Source: JAYWGN01 sp043778255 (GTDB lineage: Bacteria; Bacteroidota; Bacteroidia; Chitinophagales; Chitinophagaceae). From it: DNA of 64,000 bases. How positions within the stretch are numbered: position 1 is the first letter of the stretch; every line of letters starts with the position of its first letter. Location of the stretch: NCBI GenBank assembly GCA_043778255.1, contig JAYWGN010000046.1:62001-126000 (forward strand), written 5' to 3'. The notes under the pieces are model-generated. The model did no database searches. It was not told where the DNA came from and saw only the letters and a program-made list of their open reading frames with translations. Positions 53,715-62,642 of this stretch are shown here, in pieces. The position numbers and the translations under genes are program-made.

Positions 53715-55952
53715 TTATTCTAGTACTATAAATCTAGCATTTAATTTACCTCCATTAGTTATAGCTGTTAATACATAAGAGCCTTTACTTAGGTTTAGTG
53801 TAATTTGTTTAGTTAATCCACTACTTAGACTTAGGTTTTCTACAGTACTTGTATATATTCTTTTGCCTAACATATCAGAAATAAAATATGAATTTAATAC
53901 ACTGGTAGATGGTTTAAACCTTACATTAAAAGTACCATTATTTGGATTAGGAAAAATAGCCATTCCTGCTTTTCTTAATCTTTGTTCAACTAGTAAAGAG
54001 TCGGATTGAGTTTGCGTTATTGGAGTACCCTGTCTATCGGGGTTAAAGTAAACTGAACTATTACAAAAATTTATTACTTCAGTTGGTGTTGCTCCTAATA
54101 TTAAAGTAGTATCCTCGGGAGTTCCATACCTGTAACTTACATCGTTTTCCCAATATTGCGACTGATTACCTTGTTTTAATTTTACAGGAAAAGTAGCTAT
54201 ATATAGTACATTTTGTGTAGTACTTGAAGTTACATTCCGTCTAAGATTTAAAACAACTTTTAAATAAGCTGTAACAGAATCACTTGAACTAATTCCTTTA
54301 GGGGAATAAACATTCCAAAAACCAAAGTTGGTGTATGGAATATAAGGGGTACTATTATTTATTACCCTCCAAGTACGCTTTGCAAAGTTTTTAGAGTGAA
54401 GAAGTTCATTAGTGCTAAATTTAAAATCGCCAGTTATTGGGTCTTTGCCTTCATAGTCAAAATCGGGAGTCATTAACCTTGTAGTAGTGGGGTCTGGGGT
54501 ACTTTGATAATAACTAGGAGTGTAATCTGTTTCTGTAACAAGGCTAAGCTTCATGTTTTGTATAGTAAGCCCAGCTGCAGGGTTTAAAATATATTTGAAC
54601 GTTGCAGTATCTAATTTAAACCGATGAACATTTACTTGTAATTGTGGGCATTGTCCATAATTAGGGTAAGGAGTTACTGGACAATTCATCCAACTATATG
54701 TATTTCTTAAATCTTCTACCCTTTTTTCGTACCAAAATTCTGGTGGTGATAATAAATTAAATATACCTAAAACCTCATTGTAGTAAGGATAAATTGGAGG
54801 GTCTAATTCAGCATTTTTACTTCCAGGATTTGTAAAAGTAACATTATGATATAAATTAGTAGTAGATAGAGTACCTGATATTTTAGCAGTTAAATTTACT
54901 GATAGTGGTAATAACTTTACCTCTTGTGTGGCAGTACCAGTTTTACCCCCAGCAGAAAAAACATCTATCAAATTTACTGCACTCTTTAACCATGGAACAT
55001 AGCTTAAGCCAGTTTTAAGAAATTTACTATTTGCTAATTGCTTTGCAAAACTATCAATTGCAGCTTTTTTTACATCTGTATTTTGTTGTCCTATATTATC
55101 AGCTAAGTCTTGTGTATATTTTTTAAAAGCGGTAATACTACTATTTACTGCTGTTAATTTTCCATTAACTAAATTGCCAAAATCTTTCCAACCAAAAGTA
55201 CCAGCCTTTTGTACTTCTGCCTTACCATTTACATTCTTTGTTTGTATATCACCAGTAATAGTACCTTCAAGGTTTATTGTAGCAGTTGTTATTAAATTGG
55301 ATGTAATATTTAGCTTAGATGCATACATACAAGTGCAGGGGTCATACATCATAGGAAAATCAGCATAAAACCATTTATATTTATCCGATGAATAAATAAC
55401 TGCTGTGGTAAATGATGACGGAATAAACTTTTTAGTTAATGTCCCCATTTGATTATTAGTAAATTCTAGTAAATCAGTTTTTAGAGTAGTAAGATTAGAA
55501 AATTGTAGACTAATTCTTGCAGCATTGTAGTCCTGTCCATTACATGCTTTCAATAAAATTCTGAGAATACCAGTATATCTATTATAAAGTACTGTTATCA
55601 TGTTAGGATGTGGGTCTGTAGAATATGAATTAGTTTCTGTTAAACCAAATCGCCTCAATATCAATTCCCAACCATCCTCCCATTTCATATCTTTAGCAAC
55701 TCTTAATTCTTCAAGATTATCTGTTTTAAAAAAAGGGGATTCCTGAAATGCAGTGTCTCTACCACATGTTGTTAAAATTCTTTGCTGCCAAATAGAATCT
55801 TGCCAATTAAAAAAAGTATTTGTCTTACTTGGCAATTGTGTATTAATTGGATTTAAAGGATTAGTACTTATGCCATTATAACAAGGGTACTGAGCCATAA
55901 CACTGGCTGTGATAAATGTAAATATTATGTACTGTATTAGTTTAATTTTCAT
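53715..55952 (-). CDS. Large secreted protein with type IX secretion C-terminal domain
   Basis: A 745-residue protein with a signal peptide ending in SVMAQ. The mature part has many Asn/Thr-rich strands and a predicted helical linker (TAFKKYTQDLADNIGQQNTD), but no known catalytic motif. The last 75 residues form a T9SS sorting domain with AIFPNPNNGTFNVRF, SDMLGKRIYTS and LSKGSYVLTAI, so it should be translocated to the cell surface. It lies between a lipoprotein gene and the broken small gene in one minus-strand unit. Function is unknown. Confidence 0.85.
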   Translation of the reverse strand: MKIKLIQYIIFTFITASVMAQYPCYNGISTNPLNPINTQLPSKTNTFFNWQDSIWQQRILTTCGRDTAFQESPFFKTDNLEELRVAKDMKWEDGWELILRRFGLTETNSYSTDPHPNMITVLYNRYTGILRILLKACNGQDYNAARISLQFSNLTTLKTDLLEFTNNQMGTLTKKFIPSSFTTAVIYSSDKYKWFYADFPMMYDPCTCMYASKLNITSNLITTATINLEGTITGDIQTKNVNGKAEVQKAGTFGWKDFGNLVNGKLTAVNSSITAFKKYTQDLADNIGQQNTDVKKAAIDSFAKQLANSKFLKTGLSYVPWLKSAVNLIDVFSAGGKTGTATQEVKLLPLSVNLTAKISGTLSTTNLYHNVTFTNPGSKNAELDPPIYPYYNEVLGIFNLLSPPEFWYEKRVEDLRNTYSWMNCPVTPYPNYGQCPQLQVNVHRFKLDTATFKYILNPAAGLTIQNMKLSLVTETDYTPSYYQSTPDPTTTRLMTPDFDYEGKDPITGDFKFSTNELLHSKNFAKRTWRVINNSTPYIPYTNFGFWNVYSPKGISSSDSVTAYLKVVLNLRRNVTSSTTQNVLYIATFPVKLKQGNQSQYWENDVSYRYGTPEDTTLILGATPTEVINFCNSSVYFNPDRQGTPITQTQSDSLLVEQRLRKAGMAIFPNPNNGTFNVRFKPSTSVLNSYFISDMLGKRIYTSTVENLSLSSGLTKQITLNLSKGSYVLTAITNGGKLNARFIVLE

Positions 55953-55962
55953 CTTTTGTGTT

Positions 55963-56724
55963 TTAAATTCGTTTAGCTATAAATTTTTTTCTTACTCCAT
56001 TTATGTTACTATTTATAATTAATGTATCTGTTTTTAATTCTGCAAAATTTTTACCATCTAATATTCCACCGTAACCAAATTGTGCACATTTATAACCCAT
56101 TTCAATTTCAAGTCCGTAGGATAACTCTTTATAAATTATACCAGCATTACTTGTTGTATCTCTAAACCCGTAAGGAAAGTTATTTATATAATAAAAGTTT
56201 TCTCGACCTGTAGTTGAAATATATTTTAAACTATCATAATATTTGACTTCAGTACTAAATATAAAACTTGTATTATCTGTAAATGAACCTTTGTAAATAC
56301 CAATTAATGGGCTTAATGTCAAAGTGTTTCTATCAAATTGCTCTACAAGTGTTAATTGCTTACTACCTAAGTAAGTACCATTATCATTTGGAAAGCATAA
56401 TGTATTTGGTGTGGCCTTACCCGTAAAGTTAACTGGTATTGTACCCATATAGTTATAAAAAACAAGGCTAAAATCCTTTGTTGTAAAATCTCTTGGGTCA
56501 TTACCTACCTTCCACAGTACAGTATTGTAATTATAATTTGTTATAAAGTTTACATAATTATCTTTATATATGGTATCAGCATTAAATGCTGTGTCCGTAA
56601 GTATTTCTTGTGTATAAAACTCTGCAACTGGCATAGTAGCCCCATTGCACGAATTTACAACTGGTTTATTTTTTTTACAACTTATTATAACTATAAGGAA
56701 TGTGATTAGTGTAATGGTTTTCAT
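55963..56724 (-). CDS. Lipoprotein, unknown function
   Basis: A 253-residue protein with a short signal and a lipobox VIISC followed by KKNKP, the positively charged tail typical of Bacteroidota lipoproteins. The rest is beta-rich and has no recognised domain. It is the first gene of the minus-strand unit containing the T9SS protein and the broken gene, 10 bp before the former. It is divergent from an XRE regulator gene 181 bp away, which may control it. No substrate or partner is evident. Confidence 0.7.
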   Translation of the reverse strand: MKTITLITFLIVIISCKKNKPVVNSCNGATMPVAEFYTQEILTDTAFNADTIYKDNYVNFITNYNYNTVLWKVGNDPRDFTTKDFSLVFYNYMGTIPVNFTGKATPNTLCFPNDNGTYLGSKQLTLVEQFDRNTLTLSPLIGIYKGSFTDNTSFIFSTEVKYYDSLKYISTTGRENFYYINNFPYGFRDTTSNAGIIYKELSYGLEIEMGYKCAQFGYGGILDGKNFAELKTDTLIINSNINGVRKKFIAKRI

Positions 56725-56905
56725 AATATTTAGTTTTTGCAGTGTAGGTTACATTAAAGTTAAATAAAATTGGTGGAGATTTGTTTATTTGCATAAAAAT
56801 TATTGTTAAAAGTTTATTGATTATTTTGTTTAGTAAAGTTGTAAATATTTTTTTGTTGTATAATTATAAAATCTGTACTATTTTAATGTAACTTTAACAT
56901 ATTAT

Positions 56906-57289
56906 ATGACACCAAGCAATAACAATATTACATTAGGTAAAAAATTATCCTCCTTAAGAGGTCATTATAGAATAACTCAGAAACAAGTAGAAGCTGAAAC
57001 AGGTATAACACAAGATTTATTATCCAAATTTGAAAATGATATAAGAGTTCCACATGAAGATCAGTTAGTAAAACTTGCAGTTCTATATCATACAACAATA
57101 AATGGAATAAATAATTATCACCCCGATAATTTAATTACAAATACATTCAACGACCATTCAAAAGGCTTTTTTAATGTTGAAAAAGTTATAATGAGTAACC
57201 TTGAAGAAATTATTCAAAATAAATTAATGGAAAATCCGTTACAAAAAGGAAAAGAATTAAAATTAACTATAAGTTTTAAAGTAGAGTAA
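56906..57289 (+). CDS. XRE family transcriptional regulator
   Basis: A 127-residue protein with an N-terminal helix-turn-helix (about residues 10-65: LGKKLSSLRGHYRITQKQVEAETGI, then TQDLLSKFENDIRVPHEDQL) and a short C-terminal helical tail that may dimerise. The domain resembles the Cro/CI type. It is divergent from the lipoprotein/T9SS unit with a 181-bp region between starts, so it could regulate that unit and itself. Toxin-antitoxin function is possible but no toxin gene is adjacent. Confidence 0.85.
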   Translation: MTPSNNNITLGKKLSSLRGHYRITQKQVEAETGITQDLLSKFENDIRVPHEDQLVKLAVLYHTTINGINNYHPDNLITNTFNDHSKGFFNVEKVIMSNLEEIIQNKLMENPLQKGKELKLTISFKVE

Positions 57290-57357
57290 GTTAAGACGTA
57301 TTGTATTGTATTATATTCATAAATCAAATTTTGGTATTTTATTAGCCCGAAGTACTA

Positions 57358-57380
57358 TTTTTTCGCCGTAGGCGAAAAAA
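57358..57380. repeat. Perfect 10-bp inverted repeat between XRE and SET genes
   Basis: Arms TTTTTTCGCC and GGCGAAAAAA with a GTA loop. The T-run precedes the stem on both strands, so it is not a canonical terminator. Its CGCC-GTA-GGCG core resembles the inner hairpin of the palindrome at 53017. Confidence 0.65.
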
Positions 57381-57419
57381 AACTTATAAAATACCTAACC
57401 CTACAATACTACTTATACA

Positions 57420-57839
57420 ATGCCACTAAAAGCACCTACAGCACACAGTTTGGGAATTATAAAAGGGTTGTTAGTAGCACATACCACCAACAAAGGGCTA
57501 GGCGTATATACTACTAAGGCCATAAAAGCCCATACCGTAGTAGAGGTAGCACCAGTAATTATAATGCCATTATTGCATAAGCAACACCTCGATAATACTT
57601 TGCTACACGATTATATATTTATGTGGGGCAATAACGAACAGCAGTGTTGTATGGCCTTAGGTTGGGTGCCGCTATATAACCATAGTTATAACAGCAATTG
57701 CCAGTACACAATGGATTATGCAACTAAGCATATTATAATAACCACCGTAACTGCAATACCTGCCAACCACGAGCTTACTATTAATTATAATGGTACTTAC
57801 AACGATGCTACTAAAGTGTGGTTTGATGTGGCGGAATAG
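57420..57839 (+). CDS. SET domain protein
   Basis: A 139-residue single-domain SET-fold protein, likely a lysine methyltransferase. Family motifs are GLGVYTTKAI near the N-terminus, PLYNHSYNSNC, the S-adenosylmethionine and knot motif, and NHELTINYNG, with the catalytic-type Tyr. A post-SET cysteine motif is absent, as in many bacterial forms. It is preceded by an inverted repeat and is convergent with the anti-sigma gene. The target is unknown. Confidence 0.85.
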   Translation: MPLKAPTAHSLGIIKGLLVAHTTNKGLGVYTTKAIKAHTVVEVAPVIIMPLLHKQHLDNTLLHDYIFMWGNNEQQCCMALGWVPLYNHSYNSNCQYTMDYATKHIIITTVTAIPANHELTINYNGTYNDATKVWFDVAE

Positions 57840-57856
57840 TTTGTTATACAATGTTA

Positions 57857-58120
57857 TTACTGCTTTGTATTTTCAATTTCGGTTTGCAAAGTAGTAGCCA
57901 TTTTTGCTTTGGCTGTATCAGTTAGTTGCTTTGTTTGTTTTGGTGTTTTTTTAGTGAGGGTTGTTATAAAGTTAATTTGAGTTTTGTACATAGCACATAC
58001 ACTGCAAACGGCTACATGTAATTTTAATTGTACGGTTTCTTTTAGGCTTAGCCTAACTTCTTGCTTTTTGGATAATAAGTAAGTAGCCGTTTTACATGTT
58101 ATTTGTGTAGTATTTTTCAT
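57857..58120 (-). CDS. Small zinc-finger-like anti-sigma factor candidate
   Basis: An 87-residue protein with HVAVCSVC (H-x3-C-x2-C), the zinc-binding pattern of ZAS anti-sigma factors. The upstream Cys of ITCKTA may be the fourth ligand. A charged helical tail follows with no membrane helix, so it would be soluble. It lies 18 bp downstream of the ECF sigma gene on the same strand, a typical sigma/anti-sigma order. Binding to that sigma factor is inferred from order and motif, not proven. Confidence 0.7.
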   Translation of the reverse strand: MKNTTQITCKTATYLLSKKQEVRLSLKETVQLKLHVAVCSVCAMYKTQINFITTLTKKTPKQTKQLTDTAKAKMATTLQTEIENTKQ

Positions 58121-58138
58121 AGTTCAAGTATTAATTTT

Positions 58139-58705
58139 TTACGCATTTATCCAATTTTTTTCGAGGCATAATCTTATTTGCAATTTTGCTCGGTGTATAA
58201 GCACCCAATAATTTTGGGTAGTTATGCCTAAGGTTTCGCATATCTCATTACTGTTTACATCTTCTACATATTTCAATGTAAATACTGTTTGTTGTAGCTG
58301 TTTCAACTTGTTTTTACATAGTTGCAATATGCCATAAAACTCTTTTTTGTCAATTGTATTTGCATCCTCTATTGCCCATTGTGTGGGCTTATGTTCATTT
58401 TCAAAATGCCCATCACTTGCAAACATGCTATCGGTATATGCTGTATCGTTATCAATTACACTAGGGCTAGTACTTTGTTTGCGGTAGTGGTCAATTATTT
58501 TATTTTTACAAATGGCATACAACCAATTTTTTTCCGACGCAGTGCCATTGTAGGTGTCTCTTGCTCTCCAACCACTCAAAAAGGTTTCTTGTACTATATC
58601 CTCTGCTGTACTAGTGTTTTGCACCCTTGCATATACAAATGCGAATAATAAATCACCATAATTTTGTACCCATTTGTCTGCATTTATTTTTTTAGTGTTT
58701 TCCAT
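58139..58705 (-). CDS. ECF RNA polymerase sigma factor
   Basis: A 188-residue sigma factor. Region 2 is seen as GDLLFAFVYARVQNTSTAEDIVQETFL and WLYAICKNKIIDHYRKQS, and region 4 as LQQTVFTLKYVEDVNSNEICETLGITTQNYWVLIHRAKLQ. The linker is longer than in the ECF at 17.3 kb. The gene is followed by a small zinc-finger anti-sigma candidate. The regulated genes are not known; the nearby ATP-grasp gene (58752) is in the same direction and just upstream of it. Confidence 0.9.
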   Translation of the reverse strand: MENTKKINADKWVQNYGDLLFAFVYARVQNTSTAEDIVQETFLSGWRARDTYNGTASEKNWLYAICKNKIIDHYRKQSTSPSVIDNDTAYTDSMFASDGHFENEHKPTQWAIEDANTIDKKEFYGILQLCKNKLKQLQQTVFTLKYVEDVNSNEICETLGITTQNYWVLIHRAKLQIRLCLEKNWINA

Positions 58706-58751
58706 TTATTTTAAGTTTTGCAGTAAATATATACTTACAAGTATCACTAAT

Positions 58752-59798
58752 TTATAACATTTTATAATATTCTTTTTGGTCTCTAAACATTTTAAGCCCT
58801 TGGGCTATTGTCATATACTGTAAATTATTTGTTACTTTATTTTGTTTACTTATGGTATACAATATATTGAGGTGTTTTATTATTTCTTTCCAAGCAAACC
58901 AAATGGAATGTTTGGGGTCGTATATATGTGTAGGTTCGCTACCAGCACCATTTAACTCTATTATGCTAAAGTTTTTTTGGTTGGCCACATCGTCCCAAGT
59001 ATTAAATTTTATATCCAATCGTCCAAAATAAAAGCCCGATATCTGTTTGCAAATACTATCAATAGCAACTTGCAATTGTGGCGTTATTGCATTACTTGCA
59101 TCTACAAATTTGCTACCACGGCTATGGTTGCCATAAGGTACTAATATTAGCACTTCGTTAAGTGGCAATACATTTTGCAAGGCTTTGCCATACTTAGTTG
59201 TAAGCTTTGCTAACTGCAATACAAACCTTGTATTAAGCCTCAGTAATTGTTCGGTTGTACTTACACCATTGCCAACTACTTGCAAAAACTCCTTACCTAC
59301 AATACCCGATACAATACCAGTTTGTTGGTTAGGATACCTGTAATAAAATATACCAGCTTCTTGTGAGTAACCAATCCATTGCTGTAGCAAAAAATCAACT
59401 TTTGAATGTTGCAAATATTGTATTAATTCTTGTTCATTTTCTAACTTTGCTACCCCTACACCTCTTTCGCCAATATTAGGTTTTGTAATTACAGGGTAAG
59501 TGTAATTGTTGGTTACAAATAGGTTTAGTAATGTAGTAGCATCGGTATCACTTTTTATCAATATTGTTTTTGGGTAAAATGCTTTGGGCATAAGGTCATA
59601 AATATCTTTTTTCTTTTCCATTAAAAAACCAGAGTTCTCAATACTTGGATTAGCAGTGCTAAAAAAGAAAAATGACCTAGCCTTTACACTTAACCAAAAC
59701 CAATAAAAGTATATAGGGAAGTACACCACATGAAACGGCCAATACTCCCAATGAGTAAGCTTTATGTAAAACGGGCTGTATGTTAGTTTTTTCAACAT
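58752..59798 (-). CDS. ATP-grasp protein (D-Ala-D-Ala ligase-like), unknown substrate
   Basis: A 348-residue protein. The N-terminal 50 residues are rich in aromatic and hydrophobic residues (a membrane-associated segment). The ATP-grasp core has a VITKPNIGERGVGVAKL region, DFLLQQWIGYSQEAGIFYYRYP and FGRLDIKF with FSIIELNGAGSEPTHIYDP, the metal-binding E-x-N block. It probably joins two substrates by an acyl phosphate, but the partners are unknown. It overlaps the NRDE gene by 7 bp, and both belong to a six-gene minus-strand unit. Confidence 0.8.
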   Translation of the reverse strand: MLKKLTYSPFYIKLTHWEYWPFHVVYFPIYFYWFWLSVKARSFFFFSTANPSIENSGFLMEKKKDIYDLMPKAFYPKTILIKSDTDATTLLNLFVTNNYTYPVITKPNIGERGVGVAKLENEQELIQYLQHSKVDFLLQQWIGYSQEAGIFYYRYPNQQTGIVSGIVGKEFLQVVGNGVSTTEQLLRLNTRFVLQLAKLTTKYGKALQNVLPLNEVLILVPYGNHSRGSKFVDASNAITPQLQVAIDSICKQISGFYFGRLDIKFNTWDDVANQKNFSIIELNGAGSEPTHIYDPKHSIWFAWKEIIKHLNILYTISKQNKVTNNLQYMTIAQGLKMFRDQKEYYKML

Positions 59799-60508
59799 GC
59801 TGCTACTTCATTATTGTTAAAGTTTGAAACGGTTACTTTGTTACTAACATAATCATAATAGCTAAATGTACTCGTATTATTTTGCACTACTATTTGTGAT
59901 GTGCTTATTGTTTTAATATTATTTTTTGCAGCTTCACTTGGCAACCAGTTTTCGTAATATTGGCTTTGGTGAAAGTCCATTATACTTTCTTTATTTACAA
60001 TTGTATTGTTAGTGTAATTTTGAAATGCCGTGTTTTTATGATGGCTAATTACACTATTATATAGCGTAGCCGAACTAAATATATGGTACCTACTTGCACT
60101 TAACAAATCTGTGCTTAGTGCCGTGCCATTCCACCTATATAAATATAAATAGGTTGCCTCCAATAGCAATACTGTAAAGGGTTCTACACCCAATAATTTT
60201 AACTTTGTAATTGCTAAGGCAGCATTATTAGTTTGTAATATTGCTGGTATTATATAGCCTCTACTCCTTACATAATTAATAGCCTTTGTATGCTTATGCA
60301 AAGCACCGTTAAGCAATACGGCTATGGTATTGTTATTATTTACACCTATCCAAGTACCCTTAGCTTTACCATCGGTAGGGTGTATTATTTGGTGGGTATT
60401 ATATTGGTGTATGGTTGGCATTGCGGTGGTAGCCCTGTCAATATTTTCATCGCGGTTGCTAGTAATTATTACACTATTATTAGTAACTGCAAATGTTACT
60501 GTACACAT
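59792..60508 (-). CDS. NRDE family protein (TANGO2-like)
   Basis: A 238-residue member of the NRDE/TANGO2 family. It begins with MCTVTFAV, in which Cys2 is the predicted N-terminal nucleophile after Met removal, then SNRDENIDRA gives the family name, and TDGKAKGTWIGVNNNNTIAVLLNG is conserved. The fold is an Ntn-hydrolase-like one, but function in bacteria is unknown. The start overlaps the DinB gene by 13 bp and the stop overlaps the ATP-grasp gene by 7 bp, so the three are translationally linked. Confidence 0.88.
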   Translation of the reverse strand: MCTVTFAVTNNSVIITSNRDENIDRATTAMPTIHQYNTHQIIHPTDGKAKGTWIGVNNNNTIAVLLNGALHKHTKAINYVRSRGYIIPAILQTNNAALAITKLKLLGVEPFTVLLLEATYLYLYRWNGTALSTDLLSASRYHIFSSATLYNSVISHHKNTAFQNYTNNTIVNKESIMDFHQSQYYENWLPSEAAKNNIKTISTSQIVVQNNTSTFSYYDYVSNKVTVSNFNNNEVAAC

Positions 60509-60993
60509 AAATTTCTATATTTTAAGGTGGCAGCTGCTATTCCAAATTCATTGGCTATTGGCACGGTGCTAATCTCTAACAGTCCTACTTTTATTAATGC
60601 TTGGTGGTGTACTGTATGTTCTATATTGTAGGCTAATTCTCTATAATAATTTGTTTCTGTTTCTATACTTTCATCGGCTACAAAGCACGATTGCAATAAC
60701 AAATTTTTATTATTAGGTTGCAAGTTATTTACAATATTATGTAACTGTTGTATGGCAAAGTCCATATTAGTTTCTATGGTATAATCTCTTTTTCTATTAT
60801 CGTAATTAACAAGTCCACTTTGGTAACCATTTTGCAATTCCAAATACAATTCAATTATATGCCTTACATGTGCACCTATAGTTGCATTGCTTAGGCTTGT
60901 TATGGGCTGAGTATATAACCCTTCATTTAATTGTTGCAACAATTGTATTATTTGTTCAATGTTATGTTGTACAGCTTTGTTCAATTTTTCCAT
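60496..60993 (-). CDS. DinB family protein
   Basis: A 165-residue four-helix DinB/YfiT-like protein. The metal-binding histidines are seen in TIGAHVRHIIELYLEL and NIEHTVHHQALIKVGL, spaced as in DinB. The family includes thiol transferases and many uncharacterised metal proteins. It starts 9 bp after the DoxX-type gene and overlaps the NRDE gene by 13 bp, which is a fixed arrangement in relatives that I recall, though not one I can check here. The reaction is unknown. Confidence 0.85.
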   Translation of the reverse strand: MEKLNKAVQHNIEQIIQLLQQLNEGLYTQPITSLSNATIGAHVRHIIELYLELQNGYQSGLVNYDNRKRDYTIETNMDFAIQQLHNIVNNLQPNNKNLLLQSCFVADESIETETNYYRELAYNIEHTVHHQALIKVGLLEISTVPIANEFGIAAATLKYRNLCVQ

Positions 60994-61002
60994 AAAGTTA
61001 TC

Positions 61003-61407
61003 CTATTTTCTAATTTTAACTAGGGTTAATAAGGCCAATATTTTTTTATAATTAAGTATTAGCAAAGCTATACTAGCAAATAATACTATTAATGCATAGT
61101 AAAATAGTTGTCCACCGTCGCCTTGTACTGATATGCCAAGTTTGCTAATATGAAAAAACAAAGCTCCGCTCATTAAGCCAACAGCTAAGGCTGCACCAAA
61201 TACTACTGTTGGAGTGTATAATAAAAGTGCCGATGCTATTAATTCCATAATGCCAATACCAATACGGCCAACAGGCTCAAGCCCTATAGTTGTAAATATA
61301 TAAACTGACTCGGGGGCTGCCGTAAATTTGAAGTATAATGTTTGTAGCATTATAAAAACTGCTACAAGGCGTAAAGCCCATATAATTATTGTTGTTTTGT
61401 TTTTCAT
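61003..61407 (-). CDS. DoxX-like membrane protein
   Basis: A 134-residue protein with four hydrophobic helices. It shows the DoxX-type FIMLQTLYFKFTAAPESVYIFTTIGLEPVGR start and the helix pair LIASALLLYTPTVVFGAALAVGLMSGALFFHI. Family members act in membrane redox or thiosulfate metabolism, but most are uncharacterised. It lies between the outer-membrane barrel gene and the DinB gene in a compact operon. Confidence 0.75.
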   Translation of the reverse strand: MKNKTTIIIWALRLVAVFIMLQTLYFKFTAAPESVYIFTTIGLEPVGRIGIGIMELIASALLLYTPTVVFGAALAVGLMSGALFFHISKLGISVQGDGGQLFYYALIVLFASIALLILNYKKILALLTLVKIRK

Positions 61408-61421
61408 AAGTTTTTATTTTT

Positions 61422-62018
61422 TTATAATGCGGTCGATAAGCCAATTCTAAATGCTTTGTTACTGTATGTTTGGTTAAGCAAAGCATTGTTGCTAAAGTGT
61501 TGGTAGCCACCCTCCACAAATATTCTATAATCTGGTTTAAAACTATAATTAATTCCTATGTTTATTTGATATTGCGGTACTATTTTGCTTTGGTTATTAA
61601 TAGTGGTAAAGCCACCGTTATAAGTTACTTCGGGTTTTGTAATATTGGCTAGCCCTCCACCCAACTTAAAATAAAGGTTTACTTTTGTTTTTAAAAAGTA
61701 TTGTTTGTAACCCACCGTTACAGGTATTGTACTAATGTTGCCATTAATACTGTAAAATGCTGTTTGCTTACTGTATTTGTACGAATCAAAATTTATTTCG
61801 CCATATATAGCTGTACTACCTTTTATTTTATACTCAATACCAGTCATAGCTTGAAATCCATTTGACTTTGCAATTTGGTTACCAGCATCTGTTTTTGCTA
61901 ACCCTATATATGAAGTAAAAAATAATTTTTTTGGTTTTGATATTGCAGTATTTTGTGCTTGGCTTACTATACCTACTGTTAACCATAGCATAGTTAGTAT
62001 TATATTGTTATACTTCAT
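61422..62018 (-). CDS. Predicted outer-membrane beta-barrel protein
   Basis: A 198-residue protein with a signal peptide ending in SQAQN. The mature region has repeating amphipathic strands (YGEINFDSYKY, KVNLYFKLGGGLAN, QINIGINYSF) and ends in FRIGLSTAL, as expected for a small outer-membrane barrel. It lies 2 bp after the YHS gene and 14 bp before DoxX. Its role may be related to metal or redox handling suggested by its neighbours, but this is speculation. Confidence 0.65.
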   Translation of the reverse strand: MKYNNIILTMLWLTVGIVSQAQNTAISKPKKLFFTSYIGLAKTDAGNQIAKSNGFQAMTGIEYKIKGSTAIYGEINFDSYKYSKQTAFYSINGNISTIPVTVGYKQYFLKTKVNLYFKLGGGLANITKPEVTYNGGFTTINNQSKIVPQYQINIGINYSFKPDYRIFVEGGYQHFSNNALLNQTYSNKAFRIGLSTAL

Positions 62019-62020
62019 AT

Positions 62021-62485
62021 TTATTTGTAAATTTTAAGCCAATTTGTATCGGCAGTTAACTTTAATTTACTTTCATTTTTGTTCCAACTTTTTAGGGTAT
62101 TGGTAAAATACCTATTGTAAAATAAGTACAACTTACTATCCACAATTTTAAAAGTTTCTGGGTCAATTTCTACTTTGGTGCCATCGTTGCCCATTGCATA
62201 AGCACACCATCCGCCATACTGTGGCTCATATTTGTTAGGGTTTAGTTTAAATAGCTCTTTGTTAGCAACTGTGGCAAAATAATATATTATGCCCATGTGC
62301 GAAATAGCAATTTCTTTTTTACCTTTAACTGCGGCATTTTGAGTAAAGTAAGCTACAGGGTCATACCCTTTAATGGCTACGTTGTTGGCATAATTAAAGG
62401 TTGTTTTTCTAGTGGCACTTTTATCTTGTGCTAATGCAGTAAGTAATAAGGTACATGTAAATAATACCAGAGTAATTTTTTTCAT
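62021..62485 (-). CDS. Exported YHS domain protein
   Basis: A 154-residue protein with a signal peptide ending in LTALAQ. The YHS-like domain begins at about residue 30 with NVAIKGYDPVAYFTQNAAVKG and continues with YYFATVANKELFKLNPNKYEPQYGGWCAYAM, the family pattern used in metal-binding or metal-sensing contexts. The single Cys in GGWCAYAM is conserved. It is the first gene of a six-gene unit with barrel, DoxX, DinB, NRDE and ATP-grasp genes. The bound metal is unknown. Confidence 0.85.
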   Translation of the reverse strand: MKKITLVLFTCTLLLTALAQDKSATRKTTFNYANNVAIKGYDPVAYFTQNAAVKGKKEIAISHMGIIYYFATVANKELFKLNPNKYEPQYGGWCAYAMGNDGTKVEIDPETFKIVDSKLYLFYNRYFTNTLKSWNKNESKLKLTADTNWLKIYK

Positions 62486-62642
62486 TTTCTTATATTTTAA
62501 TAGTAATACGTAGGTACTTGTTCTTCCTTACATTTTTTCATTTTTTTATTAAAATAAAATGGATACAAAGTAGATTAATTTAATATTTATTAAAAGTGCT
62601 TATTGTTATTTAATTTTATCCTATTACAAACCCAATACAATT

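Noticed and set aside
57358..57380. Rho-independent terminator of the XRE gene
   Set aside because: A-run rather than T-run follows the stem on the plus strand; the element is a symmetric palindrome.
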